Origin: Brevibacterium sp. UMB1308A
GTDB taxonomy: Bacteria; Actinomycetota; Actinomycetes; Actinomycetales; Brevibacteriaceae
Assembly: GCF_030230605.1 (NCBI RefSeq)
Contig: NZ_JASPDO010000009.1
Coordinates: 16,155-80,154, forward strand
DNA: 64,000 nt
Direction of reading: 5' to 3'
The position numbers and the translations under genes are program-made. The notes under the pieces are model-generated. The model was not told where the DNA came from. It saw only the letters and a program-made list of their open reading frames with translations, and did no database searches. Below, one piece after another: positions 20,736-29,154 of this stretch. The stretch's first letter is position 1, and every line of letters begins with the position of its first letter.

Positions 20736-20754
20736 GAGGATCTAGCATTGGTGT

Positions 20755-21345
20755 GTGACTTCTTCTGAACCCACCAAGCTAGAACCTCACGGTGCGGGCG
20801 ACGGCCAACGATGCCAGCAACTGGAGTCCGGTTTGCTCATCAGGCCGGCCCGCACCTCGGACGTGGCCGCTATCCGGGCACTGTGCCAGCCGCTCATTGA
20901 CGAACGGATCCTGGTGCCCAAAGACCACGTGAACTACTTCGAGAACATTCAAGAGTTCATGGTGGTGACAGACCCCGACGGCACTTTGGCCGGCTGTGCC
21001 GCACTCCACGTGTTCTGGGAAGACTTGGCAGAGGTGAGGACAGTGGCAACCAGCGCTCAGTTCCGCCGCCGAGGTGTGGGTCGCGCGCTCATTGAGAGTC
21101 TCCTTCAGCGGGCAAAAGACCTGGGCGTCGACCGGGTGTTTTGTTTAACGTTCGAACGCGATTTCTTTGCTTCCGTGGGGTTTGAGCAGATCACGGGAAC
21201 CCCAGTGTCTCCTGAAGTGTTCGCTGAACTGTTGCGTTCACAGGACGAAGGTACGGCCGAATTCCTGGACTTGGCCCGGGTGAAACCCAACACGTTGGGC
21301 AACTACCGGATGATGATTTCACTGGGGCAGGCTGAGAACGCCTGA
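20755..21345 (+). CDS. Amino-acid N-acetyltransferase, GNAT type (short ArgA)
   Basis: 196 residues from a GTG start. The first 25 residues look non-conserved; the GNAT fold begins at LLIRPARTSDVAAIRALCQPL. It includes AALHVFWEDLAEVRTVATS, the acetyl-CoA loop RRRGVGRALI, and CLTFERDFFASVGFEQI. This pattern matches the stand-alone N-acetylglutamate synthase of mycobacteria (Rv2747 type), which starts arginine synthesis. The 3' end overlaps the convergent mutY by 27 bases. Confidence 0.75.
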   Translation: MTSSEPTKLEPHGAGDGQRCQQLESGLLIRPARTSDVAAIRALCQPLIDERILVPKDHVNYFENIQEFMVVTDPDGTLAGCAALHVFWEDLAEVRTVATSAQFRRRGVGRALIESLLQRAKDLGVDRVFCLTFERDFFASVGFEQITGTPVSPEVFAELLRSQDEGTAEFLDLARVKPNTLGNYRMMISLGQAENA

Positions 21346-22257
21346 GTTGCGGGCTGCTAGGCCGTCGCTCACCAGGTCATCGATGAGCCGGGCGATCCGG
21401 TCGTGTGTCCCCAAAGCTCGCACGCGGGTCAGGGACGAACCCACAGGCTCTGGAAGCTCTGTGATGACGCTGTCCTCAAAATCAGCGGCCGGAGCCGTAA
21501 AGTAGTCTTCTTGCAGTGCACAGCCTTGCACCGCGGACTCTTTAAGTACGGTCATGATGGCCCCGCGAAGCTGCCGGTCGGTGCCGTGCCACGCTTGGGT
21601 TTTGGGTCGGGCGCCGCTTTTTGGTTGCCCAGCTTTGAGCCATGCGCAGTGCTCCGCTAGTGGGCACTCGTGACACGAGGGGTTGCGGGACGTGCACACC
21701 AAAGCACCCAACTCCATGGCCGCGGCGTTGAACTCAACGTGGTGGTCCTTGGGGACGAACTGCCTGGCCCATGCGTGTTCTTTTTTGCTCAAGGCTGGTT
21801 TGGGGTGGTCAACGCCGGCGAACACCCGCGACAACACCCGCCGCACGTTCACGTCGAGCACAATCGTGCGCTGACCAAAAGCAAACGACGCAACCGCGGC
21901 CGCCGTGTACGGTCCCACCCCGGGTAGGGCCAACAAGCCTTCTTCGGTGCGCGGAACCTCGCCGTCCCCAATCGCTCGGGCGCATTCCTGCAACCGCAAT
22001 GCGCGCCGGGGGTAACCGAGCGAGCCCCAGGCGACTAACACCTCGGCGGTGGGGGCGTCAGCCAGCGCGCGGGGAGTGGGCCAGCGCTCCATCCACGCCC
22101 GCCACACCGGTTCCACTCGGCTCATGGGGGTCTGGTGGGACATGATTTCAGAGACGAGCACCGCCCAGGCCGAGGTGTCCGCGGCTCTCCAGGGGAGGGG
22201 CCGCTGTGCGCTGGCGAACCAGTGAGTGAGCGCGCGAGCGACTTTTTGGTGTGTCAA
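21319..22257 (-). CDS. mutY: A/G-specific adenine glycosylase MutY
   Basis: 312 residues. It removes adenine mispaired with 8-oxoguanine. Present are the helix-hairpin-helix LPGVGPYTAAAVASFAFG with the catalytic aspartate shortly after (VLDVNVRRV), and the 4Fe-4S ligands in CTSRNPSCHECPLAEHC. The N-terminal damage-recognition motif reads SEIMSHQTP instead of the usual M-L/S-QQTP. The C-terminal MutT-like domain is absent, as in most actinobacterial versions. It is divergent from the next gene. Confidence 0.93.
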   Translation of the reverse strand: MTHQKVARALTHWFASAQRPLPWRAADTSAWAVLVSEIMSHQTPMSRVEPVWRAWMERWPTPRALADAPTAEVLVAWGSLGYPRRALRLQECARAIGDGEVPRTEEGLLALPGVGPYTAAAVASFAFGQRTIVLDVNVRRVLSRVFAGVDHPKPALSKKEHAWARQFVPKDHHVEFNAAAMELGALVCTSRNPSCHECPLAEHCAWLKAGQPKSGARPKTQAWHGTDRQLRGAIMTVLKESAVQGCALQEDYFTAPAADFEDSVITELPEPVGSSLTRVRALGTHDRIARLIDDLVSDGLAARNSGVLSLPQ

Positions 22258-22295
22258 GGTTTAACATCTCCGGCTGGCGGTCTAGGCTTCAAGTG

Positions 22296-23051
22296 ATGTC
22301 TCAGAATAACAACTCTCGTCCTGGTCGATTGCCCGCCTCCGTGTACCGCAGGCGGCGCATTACCGTGCTGGGGTTGGCGGTTGTTGTTCTGGCCCTGTTT
22401 ACCGTGGGCATTGTGCTGTTGGCGCAAGGGCTCACAAAGAACACGGCTGGGCCGGGGGAGTCGCAGGTGCAAGCTGGGTCTGGTAATGAGCAGGGCCAAG
22501 ACGGTTCGCAGGGCGGCGCAGGTGAGTCTGATGGGACCAATGGTGCTGGTGGGGAGCCTGCGGAACCAGGGCCTGATGAGGCGTCGGGTAAGTGCCCTAC
22601 TGAAGCTGTTGAGATTTCAGCCAAGACCGACAAGCCCAGCTACAAGCCCAATTCGGTCATCAAACTAGAGCTGGGCGTGACGAATAAGCACAACGCGTCG
22701 TGCGCAATCGACGTGGGGCCGCAGAAACAGACGTTCACGGTGAAAAAGGACAAGGACACCGTGTGGAGTTCCGCGTTCTGTGTGAGTGGCGAGCAGAAGG
22801 ACCAAACGCAGGTGTTTGTGGCTGGTGCAAACAAGAAATCGGTTCTGCCGTGGGACATGATCCCCACGGACGACAAGTGCAACCGCACAAAAGACACACT
22901 TGACCCGGGCGAATACACGCTAGTGACCAAGCTGGGCGACATCGAGAGCCAGCCGGCTAAGTTCGTGGTCGAAAAGCCAGAAGAGAAGAAACCTGAGGGC
23001 GAGGACAAGCCTGCAGGCGAGGAAAAGACTCAGGACAAGGAACAGAACTAA
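22296..23051 (+). CDS. Membrane-anchored extracytoplasmic protein, function unknown
   Basis: 251 residues from the ATG at 22296. A basic start with RRRRITVLG leads into one helix (about 23-44), then a Gly/Glu/Ser-rich linker. A folded domain of about 130 residues follows, with KCPTEAVEISAKTDKPSYKP, paired cysteines (CAIDVG, AFCVSG, DDKCNR) and a beta-sandwich-like pattern. It ends in a Lys/Glu/Pro tail. The domain resembles intracellular-proteinase-inhibitor or DUF4232-like beta-sandwiches, but I cannot assign it. Divergent promoter region shared with mutY. Confidence 0.6.
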   Translation: MSQNNNSRPGRLPASVYRRRRITVLGLAVVVLALFTVGIVLLAQGLTKNTAGPGESQVQAGSGNEQGQDGSQGGAGESDGTNGAGGEPAEPGPDEASGKCPTEAVEISAKTDKPSYKPNSVIKLELGVTNKHNASCAIDVGPQKQTFTVKKDKDTVWSSAFCVSGEQKDQTQVFVAGANKKSVLPWDMIPTDDKCNRTKDTLDPGEYTLVTKLGDIESQPAKFVVEKPEEKKPEGEDKPAGEEKTQDKEQN

Positions 23052-23266
23052 GGCCCGGAGTAAGGCTGAGGTTAGAGCTAGGAGTAGGGCTGGCGGGGAA
23101 AGTTTTCGTCGCCGTGGGAGAATAGCCCGCCCTTTCGTAGCCCCCCACTTCCCGGTAATCCAGCATTAGTCCCGGCCGTGACCCGGCGGTCTGGCCCTCG
23201 TCGTAGTCAGAAAGACCGAGGTTAGAGCGACCCTGTTTATAGCGGCCAAGTTTAGGCATTCCCTGG

Positions 23267-25684
23267 TCAGAATGGTGGTGGTTCTTCGCTGGGTTCCCAG
23301 GGGCGGGTGTCCCCGTTGAACACTTCCGCTGCGATTGCGTACTCGTCTGCAACCTCACGGGGGAACTCCTGGGCCCACCCTGGACTTTCAGCAGTCCCTG
23401 GTTCAAAGCGGTTCGCGGCCGTGGACTCAGGGCTGCCTGCCTCCGTGGGTTCTGCACCATGACCAGTCCCGGATTGAGAGCGGTGCGTGGTTTCGTGTTC
23501 TGTTGCTAGGTATTCGTTGATGGTGTGGCTGATGTCTTGGTCACCGGTGTCGAAGTACTCAAGTAACCGTTCGTACTGGAGTTGGTTAATCCGTGATTCT
23601 GGCGGGTAGACCAGCATGGCACCAATCCTGGGCAACACCCACGCCAGGGAACCGTCATCCATCTTGTCGACGCGGAGTCGTTTCTGGGTTTTCTCTTGAT
23701 GATGCCGCTTACACAACGGGTGCAGATTCTCCATCACCGTCAACCCACCCGACTCGGGGTCTTCATGGTTGAACGGTTCGATGTGGTCTTTTTCGCACAC
23801 CCGGGCAGGTGTGGCACACCACGGGGCACTGCAATCAGGATGCCTAGCTTCCACCATGCGTTTCAAAGCTGCTGGTATGTAATACTTCGTCGGTGTGGAT
23901 TCCAGGACTACCCCGGTTTCGGGGTCTGTGAACATCCGGTACACCCACTTCGCCTGCACGATCACCTCATCAGCAGTCTTTACGTCTAATGGCACCCGGC
24001 CATTCATCATCACCGGAACCCGCGCACCTGGATCCACCTCAACTGGCAACCCAAAATCAAGCTCACTACCCGTAGCACTATCAGCACCCAGGGTCTCACC
24101 GACATTCAGGCGTTCCGCGGTGTTCAAGAACTCTTCCGGATTTAGAGTTTCTTCACTACCCGGCGGCACATTAGTCCCTGTTGGCGCACTGCTCCCTTGG
24201 TTCTCATGTATTCGTTCGTCGGTTTGGTTTCTTCCGGGGTCTTGGTTTTCGGGTCTGTGTTTGTCTGCCCCGGGGTCTTTTCCTGAACCATCGCTCCGGT
24301 ATTTGTCTCTGTGTTTGTTTGGTGGTGGGTTGTGCGTGAGGAAGTGCAGGACTGGGACTGTGACGGTGATACCGGCTTGGGCTTTTAACCATTCTTCTTT
24401 TTCAGGCATCGACACGCACAACTCAAGCTCGTACACGCCTTCAGCCTGCCGAGCTTCACGTTTCTCAGCCCACACAGAACCAGACCCACCCACACCAGGG
24501 CCACCCACATCACGGGCATCGCCACGGGCGTTTTCCTCACCTGGACCGCCGACTTCGAAAACGCCATCGGCTTCCGCGCCAGGAACACCTGGGTCGAAGG
24601 TGTCTTTGGTGTAGGTGGCTTTGATGGGGGCGTGTTTACCTGTCGGGGTCACGCGGACACGCAGGGTTGTTGAGGGTTTAGCCCCGGTAATCAAATCCAG
24701 AGTCAACTGATCCATGAGCCGGTCATCATCAACCTCAACCCGACCCAAATCGCCTACGCGTATTTCTGTTGTGTCTCCGTTGGTTTCGGTAATAAACAAG
24801 GCTTGTTGTTCATCTGTCAGCCTGGCGGTAAAGGGTTCTATGTGGTTTGCCAGGATCGCCCTGGCAGTCCCACGCACTCGCTGATAAAACGCTTCCATCT
24901 CCAACACCGGCCCCGTCAGCGACAGCGTGGCTGTCCCATCATCATTCACCCAATACGACACGCCCCGGTTACGCTTCGCGTTCTCCACCTGGGTTTCAGG
25001 AGTCGTAAGCATGGCGAGGACCTCGTTGACGTGCCGCCTAAACGTTTTCCAGGGCACGTTCACGGGTTTGTTGGTGAGCATGTCATCAAACACCGGGATA
25101 CACACCCCAGCACGACTCACTCTGCCAACCGTATACAAGACCCGGTCAAACCCAACCACACCAGCCTTAGCAAGTGACCACAACTTGGGCATGAGCACGA
25201 CCGCTGTCATCATCTTCCGCACCCGGGTAATGAGTTGGGACCGTGTGCAATCCAACAGTTTCGCTAACACCCCTTCGGTCGGGGTCGGCAACTCATCCGG
25301 CACACGTTCCACACTAGCCACTGTGGCCACCTCACCCGAGGGCAACACCACACACGCCACCACATCATCCACACCCACAGAAGCCGTGTGAGAAGAAGTC
25401 GCGCCGAAGGAAGAGCCAGCAACTGCTCCCGCATTTGAGCTTTCCCCTGCCGTGCCGCCTGTGACGAGTGGGCCAGCCCCGGGATTAGAGGTAAACACTG
25501 CGTGTAAACCATGAGTGAACTCATCGACTGGGGTGATGTGGGCGCTAATCACGGCAGCTACGGCTTCGGCTTGTTTCACACTCACTTCGTCCATCATCCG
25601 TGTGGTGTTTTTGACTGTTTCGAATAGTTCAGCAGCCGGGCCGTCGTGCATGCCGTTGCGCGTATCCGCGTGTGTTGTGGTCAT
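23267..25684 (-). CDS. DUF222/HNH endonuclease, 13E12 repeat family
   Basis: 805 residues with a textbook ribosome-binding site (AAGGAGG) before the ATG. The N-terminal two-thirds match DUF222, the domain found in mycobacterial REP13E12 proteins. The C-terminal HNH nuclease has paired cysteines and the core EKDHIEPFNHE ... NLHPLCKRHHQEKT. Between them is a long, low-complexity Asp/Gly/Pro linker, which differs from relatives. Such genes are numerous in actinobacteria, act as target sites for prophages, and in Mycobacterium several are SOS-induced. A LexA-like box lies 86 bases upstream. Function is not established. Confidence 0.88.
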   Translation of the reverse strand: MTTTHADTRNGMHDGPAAELFETVKNTTRMMDEVSVKQAEAVAAVISAHITPVDEFTHGLHAVFTSNPGAGPLVTGGTAGESSNAGAVAGSSFGATSSHTASVGVDDVVACVVLPSGEVATVASVERVPDELPTPTEGVLAKLLDCTRSQLITRVRKMMTAVVLMPKLWSLAKAGVVGFDRVLYTVGRVSRAGVCIPVFDDMLTNKPVNVPWKTFRRHVNEVLAMLTTPETQVENAKRNRGVSYWVNDDGTATLSLTGPVLEMEAFYQRVRGTARAILANHIEPFTARLTDEQQALFITETNGDTTEIRVGDLGRVEVDDDRLMDQLTLDLITGAKPSTTLRVRVTPTGKHAPIKATYTKDTFDPGVPGAEADGVFEVGGPGEENARGDARDVGGPGVGGSGSVWAEKREARQAEGVYELELCVSMPEKEEWLKAQAGITVTVPVLHFLTHNPPPNKHRDKYRSDGSGKDPGADKHRPENQDPGRNQTDERIHENQGSSAPTGTNVPPGSEETLNPEEFLNTAERLNVGETLGADSATGSELDFGLPVEVDPGARVPVMMNGRVPLDVKTADEVIVQAKWVYRMFTDPETGVVLESTPTKYYIPAALKRMVEARHPDCSAPWCATPARVCEKDHIEPFNHEDPESGGLTVMENLHPLCKRHHQEKTQKRLRVDKMDDGSLAWVLPRIGAMLVYPPESRINQLQYERLLEYFDTGDQDISHTINEYLATEHETTHRSQSGTGHGAEPTEAGSPESTAANRFEPGTAESPGWAQEFPREVADEYAIAAEVFNGDTRPWEPSEEPPPF

Positions 25685-25769
25685 GTGGGTTCACCTCCTT
25701 GCTTTCTTCTATTCTATTTGCGTTCGATTGGCGGGTCAAGAGTTTTGTTCATTTTGTTTCTATTTGTGT

Positions 25770-25785
25770 TCGAACGAGCGTTCAG
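25770..25785 (-). promoter_or_regulatory. LexA-like SOS box before the 13E12 gene
   Basis: TCGAAC-GAGC-GTTCAG matches the actinobacterial LexA pattern TCGAAC-N4-GTTCGA with only the last two bases differing. It sits about 86 bases upstream of the 13E12 start. Two 15-base near-repeats TCTATTTGYGTTCGA (25713 and 25759) flank the same promoter region, and the second overlaps the box. Confidence 0.55.
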
Positions 25786-25872
25786 TCGCACACACAAAAA
25801 AACCTTCCACAACGGAAGAAACCGGTGCTGATAGGAGGACATGCGGACGCCAGCAAGCGCACCGCGAGCCAA

Positions 25873-26034
25873 CTTCGGAAGTGAAAGCAAAGGCACGTAG
25901 CTAAACAAGCCAGGCGCACGGACAAGAAACAGCCCCTGGCGAGCAACGAAACGGCGCAAAGCGAACAAAACCACGCAATATAACGCGCCGTCTCGCTCAC
26001 CTTGCGCCACCTGGACATGAAAGATAACCAAGAA
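25873..26034. repeat. Duplicated hairpin element, copy 1
   Basis: Begins CTTCGGAAGTG and runs through GGCACGTAGCTAAACAAGCC to an inverted repeat, CGAAACGGCGCA (25947-25958) against CGCGCCGTCTCG (25984-25995). It is similar to copy 2, 420-422 bases away, for about 160 bases, with a 2-base indel. The base that differs in the right arm still pairs as G-U if the RNA is read from the minus strand. Confidence 0.65.
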
Positions 26035-26292
26035 CGTAAACACTCGGCTAGCCACAACCCCACTCGGAAGCGAGTACCCGTCTAGCGTTCCTTACCGCGG
26101 GCTACCCCGACAGAACAAAGAGGCTGAACTTCCGCCCACGCACACTCTCGAGCTACTAATCAGCCAGCAGTCAACCAAGTGACAGCAATGAGCCACCTCG
26201 GCAATGTGAGGAACTACCCGACAGTCCCCTAAGTCCAGTCACCACCCACCTCGGGCATACGAGCGGCGATGCCAGACAAACCCAAACACCAG

Positions 26293-26456
26293 CTTCGGAA
26301 GTGAAAGCAAAGGCACGTAGCTAAACAAGCCAGGCGCCCGGACAAGAAACAGCCCCCCCACCCAGACACGAAACGGCGCAAAGCGAGCAAGACTGCGCAA
26401 TATAATGCGCCGTCTCGCTCACTTAGCGCGATCTGGTCGCGAAAGGTCGTTAACCA
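26293..26456. repeat. Duplicated hairpin element, copy 2
   Basis: Second copy of the element, with the first 45 bases identical to copy 1. Hairpin arms are CGAAACGGCGCA (26369-26380) and TGCGCCGTCTCG (26406-26417). An alternative minus-strand pairing, GAGCGAGAC with GTCTTGCTC, uses part of the same arm, so two mutually exclusive folds are possible. A run of seven C (26354-26360) marks the indel. Confidence 0.65.
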
Positions 26457-26672
26457 CGCAGGAGGACGCGCCGTACTTAATCAACACTCCAGCGAGCGGA
26501 AGATGACAACCGGAAACTCGAAAACAAGGCCTAGCTACGGCCTCGGCGACAATACGCCCTAAACGGCCTCTACCAGCTCGCCCGCAACCGAAGGGAACAA
26601 GAAACGCAAGAGCACAGCAACTGCACAACTACAGTTGACTGGACCACCCCCAACAACCCACAGGCACACAAA

Positions 26673-28469
26673 CTACTTGTCGTACAGCGCGGCATATTCC
26701 CGGGCGAAGTGCTTCAGGACAACTGGGCGCCGCACCTTCAGCGACGCCGAAAGCTCGTCCTTTGTCTGCTCGAGATCCCGCGGCAGCACCACGTACTTGC
26801 GAATCGACTGCGCGCGGTTAACGTTCTCGTTCGCATACTTCACGGCAGTGTCGATAGCCTCGCGCACCTTGGGGTGGCGCCCAGCCTCTTCAACGCTCAT
26901 GGAAGGCAAACCATTAGTCTTGAGCCAGCCGGGAAGCATTTCACCGTCGAGCGTAATCATGGCTCCCACGAACCGCTCCCGGTCCCCCACGACAACCACT
27001 TCAGAGATGAGCGTGTGCCTGCGAAGTGCATCTTCAAGAACTGCCGGTTGCACGTTTTCGCCACCAGCCGTCACGAGCAGCTCCTTCACGCGCCCCGTCA
27101 CCGTGAGATAACCTTCGTCGTCCAACTTCCCGAGGTCGCCCGTCTTGTACCAGCCGTCGTCAAAGGCTTCCTTGGTCGCCTCAGGGTTATCCAGGTAGCC
27201 ACGGAAAACGTGCGGCCCCTTAATCTGAATTTCGCCGGATTCCACTACTCGCAAAGAAGCACCAGGAAACGCTGTCCCCACCGTGCCAACCTTCAAATGC
27301 CCGGGAAGATTCACAGATGTGGGAGCGGCTGTCTCCGTCGCCCCGTAGCCTTCAAGAATCTGAATCCCAAGCCCGCGGTAGAAATGCCCTAACCACTGCC
27401 CCAGCGGCGCGCCACCGCAAATCGCGTACGCAACATCGCCACCCAGGGCCTTGCGCAGTTTCGAGAACACCACCGCGTCCGCCGCTGCATGCTGGGCTTT
27501 CAGAGCCAACCCGGGGCCACCTCGGTCTTGGGCCACCGAGTACGCGTACGCGACGCGGGACGCCCAATCGAAAATCATCTTCTGCAGCTTGCCCGCGTTG
27601 CGTGCCTTGTTAAACACGGTCTCAAAGACCCGAGGCACAGCCAGGAGCCAGGTTGGTTTGAAATCGCCGAGGTCGTCAACGACCGTTTTCATCGACGGCG
27701 TGTACCCCACAACGCACCGGCTGTACAGGCACACGAACTCGATGAACCGTCCAAACACGTGCGACAGCGGCAAGAACATGAGGATCCGGCTGTCTTGACC
27801 AGCCAGAACTGTCCCGCCCAGCGCCGGGTTTTCCACACCGTTGACGGCGTGGTGCATGAAGTTGGCGTGGCTCAGTAGCGCGCCTTTGGGGTTTCCCGTG
27901 GTTCCCGAGGTGTACACGATGGTTGCGATGTCATCGGGCTGGAGTGCGTGGATGCGGGTATCGACTTCGTCCTGCGGGGTCTCATTTGCGGCATCCTGGA
28001 GACGTTTCACATCTCCCCTGTCGATCACGTGAAGATCCAGGGACATCTGCTCCACAACAGGAGCGGTGACCTTCTCATACTCTTCTGACTCCACGATCAG
28101 CGTGGTCAGGTCCGAGTTTTCTGCGATCCATTCCACTTGCTTCGTGGAGCTCGTTTGATAGATGGGGACCACCACCCCACCGGCGCACATGACAGCCAAG
28201 TCGCACACGACCCAGTCATAACTGGTGTTGCCCATAAGACCCACACGGTCGCCGGGCTTCAACCCGTGGGCGATCAACCCACGCGCCATGGTGAACACGT
28301 CACGAGCGTAGTCACGCACGGTGATCTGCTCAAACATGCCCGATGCGCCGCGGCGCTCACAGTAAACGTCGTTCGGGTAGTCCCGTAGACGTTCGACAAG
28401 GACCGCCGGAATACTCGCCGGGTAGGACAGATTTTCTTCGACAGGCGTCGACGCTTCGCGAACTGACAC
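26673..28469 (-). CDS. Long-chain fatty-acid-CoA ligase (AMP-forming)
   Basis: 598 residues from a GTG start. An ANL-superfamily enzyme that activates fatty acids through an acyl-AMP. Core motifs are YTSGTTGNPKGALLSH (P-loop), the LEGYGATETAAP segment, and YKTGDLGKLDDEGYLTVTGRVKELLV with the hinge aspartate. The length and the ending (an ELSASLKVRR-type C-terminus) match the FadD15/FadD11 class of actinobacteria, used for membrane lipid or storage metabolism. It stands alone, upstream of a gene-poor stretch. Confidence 0.92.
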   Translation of the reverse strand: MSVREASTPVEENLSYPASIPAVLVERLRDYPNDVYCERRGASGMFEQITVRDYARDVFTMARGLIAHGLKPGDRVGLMGNTSYDWVVCDLAVMCAGGVVVPIYQTSSTKQVEWIAENSDLTTLIVESEEYEKVTAPVVEQMSLDLHVIDRGDVKRLQDAANETPQDEVDTRIHALQPDDIATIVYTSGTTGNPKGALLSHANFMHHAVNGVENPALGGTVLAGQDSRILMFLPLSHVFGRFIEFVCLYSRCVVGYTPSMKTVVDDLGDFKPTWLLAVPRVFETVFNKARNAGKLQKMIFDWASRVAYAYSVAQDRGGPGLALKAQHAAADAVVFSKLRKALGGDVAYAICGGAPLGQWLGHFYRGLGIQILEGYGATETAAPTSVNLPGHLKVGTVGTAFPGASLRVVESGEIQIKGPHVFRGYLDNPEATKEAFDDGWYKTGDLGKLDDEGYLTVTGRVKELLVTAGGENVQPAVLEDALRRHTLISEVVVVGDRERFVGAMITLDGEMLPGWLKTNGLPSMSVEEAGRHPKVREAIDTAVKYANENVNRAQSIRKYVVLPRDLEQTKDELSASLKVRRPVVLKHFAREYAALYDK

Positions 28470-28607
28470 GTAGACCTTCAGGGGTTGGAGAGACTTTACA
28501 ACCGTTCAGTTTACGTTTGAAAGCGCGTATATACGAACCGCGTGGCGCATCAATTTTGAGTTCGTTTAAAAAGCTGTTACTGTTAATTCTCGTGCTCAGC
28601 ACGATAT

Positions 28608-28680
28608 TCCTCCGTAGCTCAGTTGGCAGAGCATTCGACTGTTAATCGAAGGGTCGCTGGTTCGAGCCCAGCCGGGGGAG
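28608..28680 (+). tRNA. tRNA-Asn (GTT)
   Basis: A 73-base cloverleaf: acceptor TCCTCCG pairs with CGGGGGA, D-arm GCTC/GAGC, anticodon stem TTCGA/TCGAA with GTT at 28641-28643, T-arm GCTGG-TTCGAGC-CCAGC, discriminator G. The CCA end is not encoded. A strong terminator follows. tRNA genes are common integration sites, and a repeat-rich non-coding stretch lies just downstream, but I found no second copy of the tRNA 3' end in the window. Confidence 0.97.
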
Positions 28681-28687
28681 CATAAAT

Positions 28688-28718
28688 AAAGCGGGACGCG
28701 CAGTGCGTGTCCCGCTTT
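28688..28718 (+). terminator. Rho-independent terminator after tRNA-Asn
   Basis: AAAGCGGGAC, an 11-base loop, GTCCCGCTTT, then further T. The 10-bp stem and T run give a standard intrinsic terminator a few bases after the tRNA. Confidence 0.9.
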
Positions 28719-28787
28719 TTAGTGCCCTGACCTGGGGAAACGTTTGCTTATCAGACGTGCAGGCAGATGTCGACTCGAACGTGCAAT

Positions 28788-28832
28788 GCAAAAGTGGCAC
28801 ACAGCAAAAGTGGTTCAGTGTGCCACTTTTGC
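28788..28832. repeat. 15-bp perfect inverted repeat with an inner third copy
   Basis: GCAAAAGTGGCACAC (28788-28802) and its exact reverse complement (28818-28832) flank a 15-base spacer that itself contains GCAAAAGTGG. Related copies occur at about 28999-29011 (GTAAAAAGTGGCA) and, inverted, at 29160-29172. The 470-base gap between tRNA-Asn and the LysE gene holds nothing else I can identify apart from the tRNA terminator and a 21-base palindrome-like site, GTGACA-N9-TGTCAC, at about 28962-28982. Confidence 0.7.
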
Positions 28833-29154
28833 TATTCATCTCAGGACTCTCGCACTAGCCGAGATCACTATCCGATGGCGCACCAATTCGCAGGGCGTAG
28901 CGCACGAAAAGCTATACGCAACGTACGGCCACTGTTTCAAGTCATACCAAGCTATTGACATGTGACATGTGATATGTGTCACCATAAACTGCAGTGAACG
29001 TAAAAAGTGGCATGCACAGCCACCACCACGATGGGAAGTGAACAAGAGCAAGTCCTTGGATAGGAGGCGCAAACCCAACCGAGACCGTTAAGGGATCGAG
29101 TGCGATCGACTGAAACCAGCATGCTGAAGCGGTTATAGGACGAGGTGAGTTGAA

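Larger units (their letters stand above)
25685..26672. other. Gene-poor 1-kb interval with a duplicated element
   Basis: No convincing protein gene is present between the 13E12 gene and the acyl-CoA ligase. It contains the SOS box, a weak minus-strand hairpin followed by seven T (CTTCC-GTTGT-GGAAG, 25804-25818), a short plus-strand frame of 19 codons at 25841-25900 with TAGGAGG before its ATG, and two copies of a 150-170-base element. Confidence 0.6.

Noticed and set aside
23895-24614. Plus-strand frame of 239 codons inside the 13E12 gene
   Set aside because: Ser/Pro-rich shadow of the low-complexity linker of the HNH protein; no start signal.
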